Shown here one piece after another: positions 62,201 to 64,000 of a stretch of 64,000 nt of DNA. The number at the start of each line of letters is the position of its first letter. Positions within the stretch are counted from its first letter, which is position 1. The notes below the pieces were generated by a model. That model saw only the letters and a program-made list of their open reading frames with translations. It was not told where the DNA came from and searched no databases. Location of the stretch: contig NZ_BJVJ01000018.1 of assembly GCF_007989085.1 (NCBI RefSeq), forward strand, positions 26,737-90,736. Reading direction: 5' to 3'. A program made the translations under genes and the position numbers. This DNA is from Pseudonocardia sulfidoxydans NBRC 16205. GTDB taxonomy: Bacteria; Actinomycetota; Actinomycetes; Mycobacteriales; Pseudonocardiaceae.

Positions 62201-63569
62201 CGACGCCGCCCAGCTCGCCGCGACACACCGCACCGCAGTCTGGCTCGACGAGCTCACCGCCGACGGCACCCTCACCCTGCACGACCGGCGACGGATCGCA
62301 GCCGAGGACGGCGCCGCCTCGCTGACCCGCGTGCTCCGCAGCGCCGAGGTTGCTGGCCACGACCCCCGCGCGGTCCTGACCTCGGCGATCGCCGACCGCC
62401 CGCTCGACGGCGCGCGCAACACCACCAACGTCATCTACTCCCGCATCACCGACCGACACCGCTTCGACCCCGTCGGAACCAGCTGGGAGGCATGGATGCC
62501 CCGCGTCGACAACCCGGACTGGCAGCGCTACCTCGCACAGCTCGCCCTCGCCGTCGACGACCGCACGATCGAGCTCGGACGAGCCGCAGCCGCCGAACCA
62601 CCGACGTGGGCGCTCGGTGCCTTCGGCACGCCGCCGATCGCGTCAGACGCCCGCGACGCCTGGGTCGCCGACGTCGGCGCCGTGGCCGCCTACCGCGAGC
62701 TCCGCGACCACGCCGGCGACACCGATGTCCTCGGGGCGGCGCCGCAGCCCGGCCAGGTCGAGCAGTTCGCCGCCTACCGCGCCGCCTGGCGGGTGCTGGG
62801 CCGGCCCGAGGTCGACCGGGAAGAGCTCGAACTCTCCGACGGCCAGCTCCGCATGCGGGTGCGCGCCGCCGAGCGTGAGGCCCCGTGGGCGCCCCGTTAC
62901 GTCGGCAACGAGCTCGCCGGCACCCGGCAAGCCGTCGAACACCACCGCCAGACCGCCGCGCTCCGGCTCGAGGAATCCGCAGTCGCGCCCAATGCAGCTG
63001 TGCAGGCAGAACTGCGGGTTGAGGCCGAGCAGGCCCGCGCCCTTGCCGATGCCCTCGACCAGCAGCTCGAGCAGCTCGAACAGCTCGACGACGCCCGATC
63101 GCAGTGGCTCGCCCACACCGCTGCCACCCGGGCCGCGGGGGAGCGGGCGCAGGCAGAGCTTGCCCTGCGCCACGCCGACGACGCCGACCCCGAGCAGCGA
63201 GTCACCGCCGAGGAATGGCTCCGGGCTCACCGCGACGCCTTTCGTGCCGACGAGGAGCACCAGGAGATCACCGCCGACTACGAGTTCGCTCCGCCGCAGC
63301 GACACGACCAGGCTGCGGCTCCGAGCGACATTCGCGACGAGGCCGGGAGGGAGCGGCCGCAGGCGCCGGAGGACACGGTCCGGGTGCCCACCGCAGCCGA
63401 GACCGCGGCAGCGCTGGACCGGGCCCATCGCGCGATGGCGGAGATCAGCGCCCGGGACGCCTACGAGCAGGACCAGGAGGCCGCGGACCGAGCCGCCGAA
63501 CTCAACTCGTGGGGTTCGGAGGACCGCAGTGAGGAACACGCACTGGATGAGGCGCTGGACTACGCCTGA
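59265..63569 (+). CDS. MobF-family relaxase with helicase domain (TrwC/TraI type)
   Basis: A 1434-residue relaxase-helicase. The N-terminus has the catalytic tyrosines Tyr27-Tyr28 (ENYYTG), DVTFSVQKSVTLLH, and the metal-binding histidines near His225, His235 and His237 (QLHIHN). The helicase has Walker A GPAGTGKS (560-567), DLVVVDESAM, GDHRQLAAVG, YASTVHAAQGATVD and FYVGMSRGR. The C-terminal 400 residues are Arg/Glu-rich and helical. It would nick oriT, unwind and pilot the strand into a recipient. The GTG at 59265 has AGGAG eight bases before it; a GTG three codons later is possible. Confidence 0.93.
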   Translation: MVDVLTIAVGYSPDYLLKEVATGRENYYTGAVVEGEPPGRWWGAGAESLGLSGLVEAHDMTGLYERFLDPRAEGFNDKSRWDELPTLGHTGRRYQSEDELYAAALERELNASPERRVELRTEAGKAARRNVAFLDVTFSVQKSVTLLHTAFEAEQVKARAAGAESTAQAWGKFRAAVEDAIWAGNNAALTYLSEKAGYSRVGHHGGAAGRFVDAHDWTVASFFQHDSRDHDPQLHIHNAVLNRVQGPDGIWRTVDSRAMHKWRAAAGAVAERTTEERLSHALGMAFATRPDGKSREVVGVSAEAIALISSRRRAVTAKAAELIEAFETQFDRSPNGLERDRLSRQATFATRRAKSHDGQTREQLLTRVDAQLRSEVAGGLAGVAQAALDAREAQSAPQEWSPQAVIETALADVQERKAGWTRSDLTRAINATLPDYLGTPDGSDVARLLDQLADEALAYATPLDTARPGEDALPAELRLDNGQSAYQAPGGQLYATPEHVCTERILLAATGDNTGAAVHPLQVQRFLDGLRESGIELGVDQAAAVRGILTSGARVETLVGPAGTGKSFVVGALAKAWADPAHAQDGVERRVFGLATSQIATEVLVAEGLTARNVAAWLAIQNRLDASPADQRLDDQPWRLHVGDLVVVDESAMTDTPALAAIHSRVDKVGAKLLLVGDHRQLAAVGAGGGMDLIAGTGARYELTDARRFTDEWERTASLRLRAGDEAVLRDYFQHGRLLDSGAVEQAETSASRAWLADTLAGRRSLLLVDTNDQAARLSAALRADLVRLGRVAEDGVVLGLQGTYAGVGDLVQARANGWDLAGVEGNRRGPINRETYRVTATRPDGSLEVATDADERIVLPAGYVAENLALAYASTVHAAQGATVDTSHTVVTPRTGHEAFYVGMSRGRHRNTAHITTVTGPDDPAHGRDDQTIHRDPVAAVAAILAPDSSTAAQSALATATRSADETTSVRTPAELFTDAAQLAATHRTAVWLDELTADGTLTLHDRRRIAAEDGAASLTRVLRSAEVAGHDPRAVLTSAIADRPLDGARNTTNVIYSRITDRHRFDPVGTSWEAWMPRVDNPDWQRYLAQLALAVDDRTIELGRAAAAEPPTWALGAFGTPPIASDARDAWVADVGAVAAYRELRDHAGDTDVLGAAPQPGQVEQFAAYRAAWRVLGRPEVDREELELSDGQLRMRVRAAEREAPWAPRYVGNELAGTRQAVEHHRQTAALRLEESAVAPNAAVQAELRVEAEQARALADALDQQLEQLEQLDDARSQWLAHTAATRAAGERAQAELALRHADDADPEQRVTAEEWLRAHRDAFRADEEHQEITADYEFAPPQRHDQAAAPSDIRDEAGRERPQAPEDTVRVPTAAETAAALDRAHRAMAEISARDAYEQDQEAADRAAELNSWGSEDRSEEHALDEALDYA
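59579..59686. repeat. Cluster of TGAAC/GTTCA pentamers (second cluster)
   Basis: TGAAC at 59579, 59590, 59603 and 59615, then GTTCA at 59675 and 59682. The first four are spaced 11 to 13 bases apart, roughly one helical turn. They lie inside the relaxase gene. Confidence 0.55.
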
Positions 63570-63991
63570 CCCAGGTGCGCCGGACCTGAACCCAGGTCCG
63601 GCGCCGGGCCGGACCGTCGCCAGGCCCAGGCCAGCGTGGCGACGATGGCATCGAGGAAGCCTGGTCGGTCGACGACGAGCGGTGAGACCGGGTTGCCGGT
63701 CAGGGTCACCGCGGCGATGTACTCCGCTTCGATCAGCTCCTCGATCGCCGGCGAGGTACGCCTGGTGATCGGCGCTACAGGCAGCCGCCGTAGGCCTCGG
63801 AACTCCACCGCAGCGCCGGCCAGCCACCGGCAGGTCAAGACGACGCCGCCCGCGAACCAGTCCGTCACACTCGCGCGGGCCTGCGCGGACACGCGCTCCT
63901 CGGCAGCAGCCCACACTGCACCGAACTCGGTGAGGCCGACACGGAGGTTCGCCAGCCGCACGCGCTTGAGGTCGTTCTCGGCGACCAACAT
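63560..63991 (-). CDS. Protein of unknown function downstream of relaxase
   Basis: A 143-residue protein that seems complete: MLVAENDLKRVRLANLRVGL to GSGPAHLGQA. It contains VTDWFAGGVVLTCRWLAGAA and SPAIEELIEAEYIAAVTLTG. No family recognised. It runs opposite to the operon and overlaps the relaxase 3' end by 10 bases. Whether it belongs to the transfer module or to cargo cannot be judged from the window. Confidence 0.6.
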   Translation of the reverse strand: MLVAENDLKRVRLANLRVGLTEFGAVWAAAEERVSAQARASVTDWFAGGVVLTCRWLAGAAVEFRGLRRLPVAPITRRTSPAIEELIEAEYIAAVTLTGNPVSPLVVDRPGFLDAIVATLAWAWRRSGPAPDLGSGPAHLGQA

Positions 63992-64000
63992 CGTTGGAGT

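Overview
This is a 64 kb, very GC-rich window from an actinomycete chromosome. The gene content and order suggest Pseudonocardiaceae; the genus is an inference. The strongest anchor is a long block in the order known from mycobacteria: marP, NUDIX hydrolase, TlpA-like protein, nth, small membrane protein, crp, metallo-beta-lactamase fold protein, RidA, DUF4177, two ArsA-like ATPases, whiB4 and the PASTA-type class A PBP ponA2. Two other actinobacterial signs are type VII secretion-type helical proteins and a tRNA gene with no encoded CCA.

Layout. 1-9.97 kb: 3' end of clpB, a coupled YbaB / EspC-like / WXG-like trio, a membrane protein, an SDR enzyme, pyrE, a lipoprotein coupled to an unusual three-TM FtsH-like AAA protease, and a divergent DHA2 drug exporter / TetR pair. 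10-16 kb: SpoU-type rRNA/tRNA methyltransferase, a heterodimeric ABC exporter whose two ATPase halves have decayed in complementary ways, and a small protein coupled to a GH76-like enzyme. 15.8-24.8 kb: two DedA proteins, an ECF sigma factor with a coupled membrane protein, class II aldolase, DUF3151, PlsC, a diacylglycerol-kinase-like protein, purA, and about 1.5 kb of repetitive non-coding DNA. 24.8-43.6 kb: the marP-to-ponA2 block described above, interrupted by an MFS protein, a second NUDIX enzyme, a Gfo/Idh/MocA oxidoreductase and two related proteins, one of them Pro-rich. 43.7-48.7 kb: a tail-anchored Pro-rich protein, an MFS-thymidylate kinase fusion without a P-loop, holB, a SnoaL-like protein and tRNA-Thr(CGT).

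48.75 kb to the right edge is an integrated mobile element at the 3' end of tRNA-Thr. It holds a tyrosine integrase, a phosphotransferase, an HTH-TPR regulator, then divergent gntR and an excisionase-like gene. The excisionase gene starts a long, tightly coupled rightward operon: small membrane protein, WhiB-HTH protein, two unknowns, a VirD4/TraG-like coupling ATPase, a DUF4913-like protein, an unknown, a DUF2637 membrane protein and a MobF relaxase-helicase. No type IV secretion channel genes are visible and the right attachment site lies outside the window, so it looks like a mobilizable element or one end of a larger one.

Between the genes there are dispersed palindromes: three nearly identical 40-bp copies in the first 10 kb, and a second family in tandem pairs with a 61-bp period at two sites. 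These, the asymmetric ABC exporter, the FtsH-like/lipoprotein pair, the P-loop-less kinase fusion and the element's GTTCA/TGAAC-rich DNA upstream of and within the relaxase gene are the parts most worth a second look.
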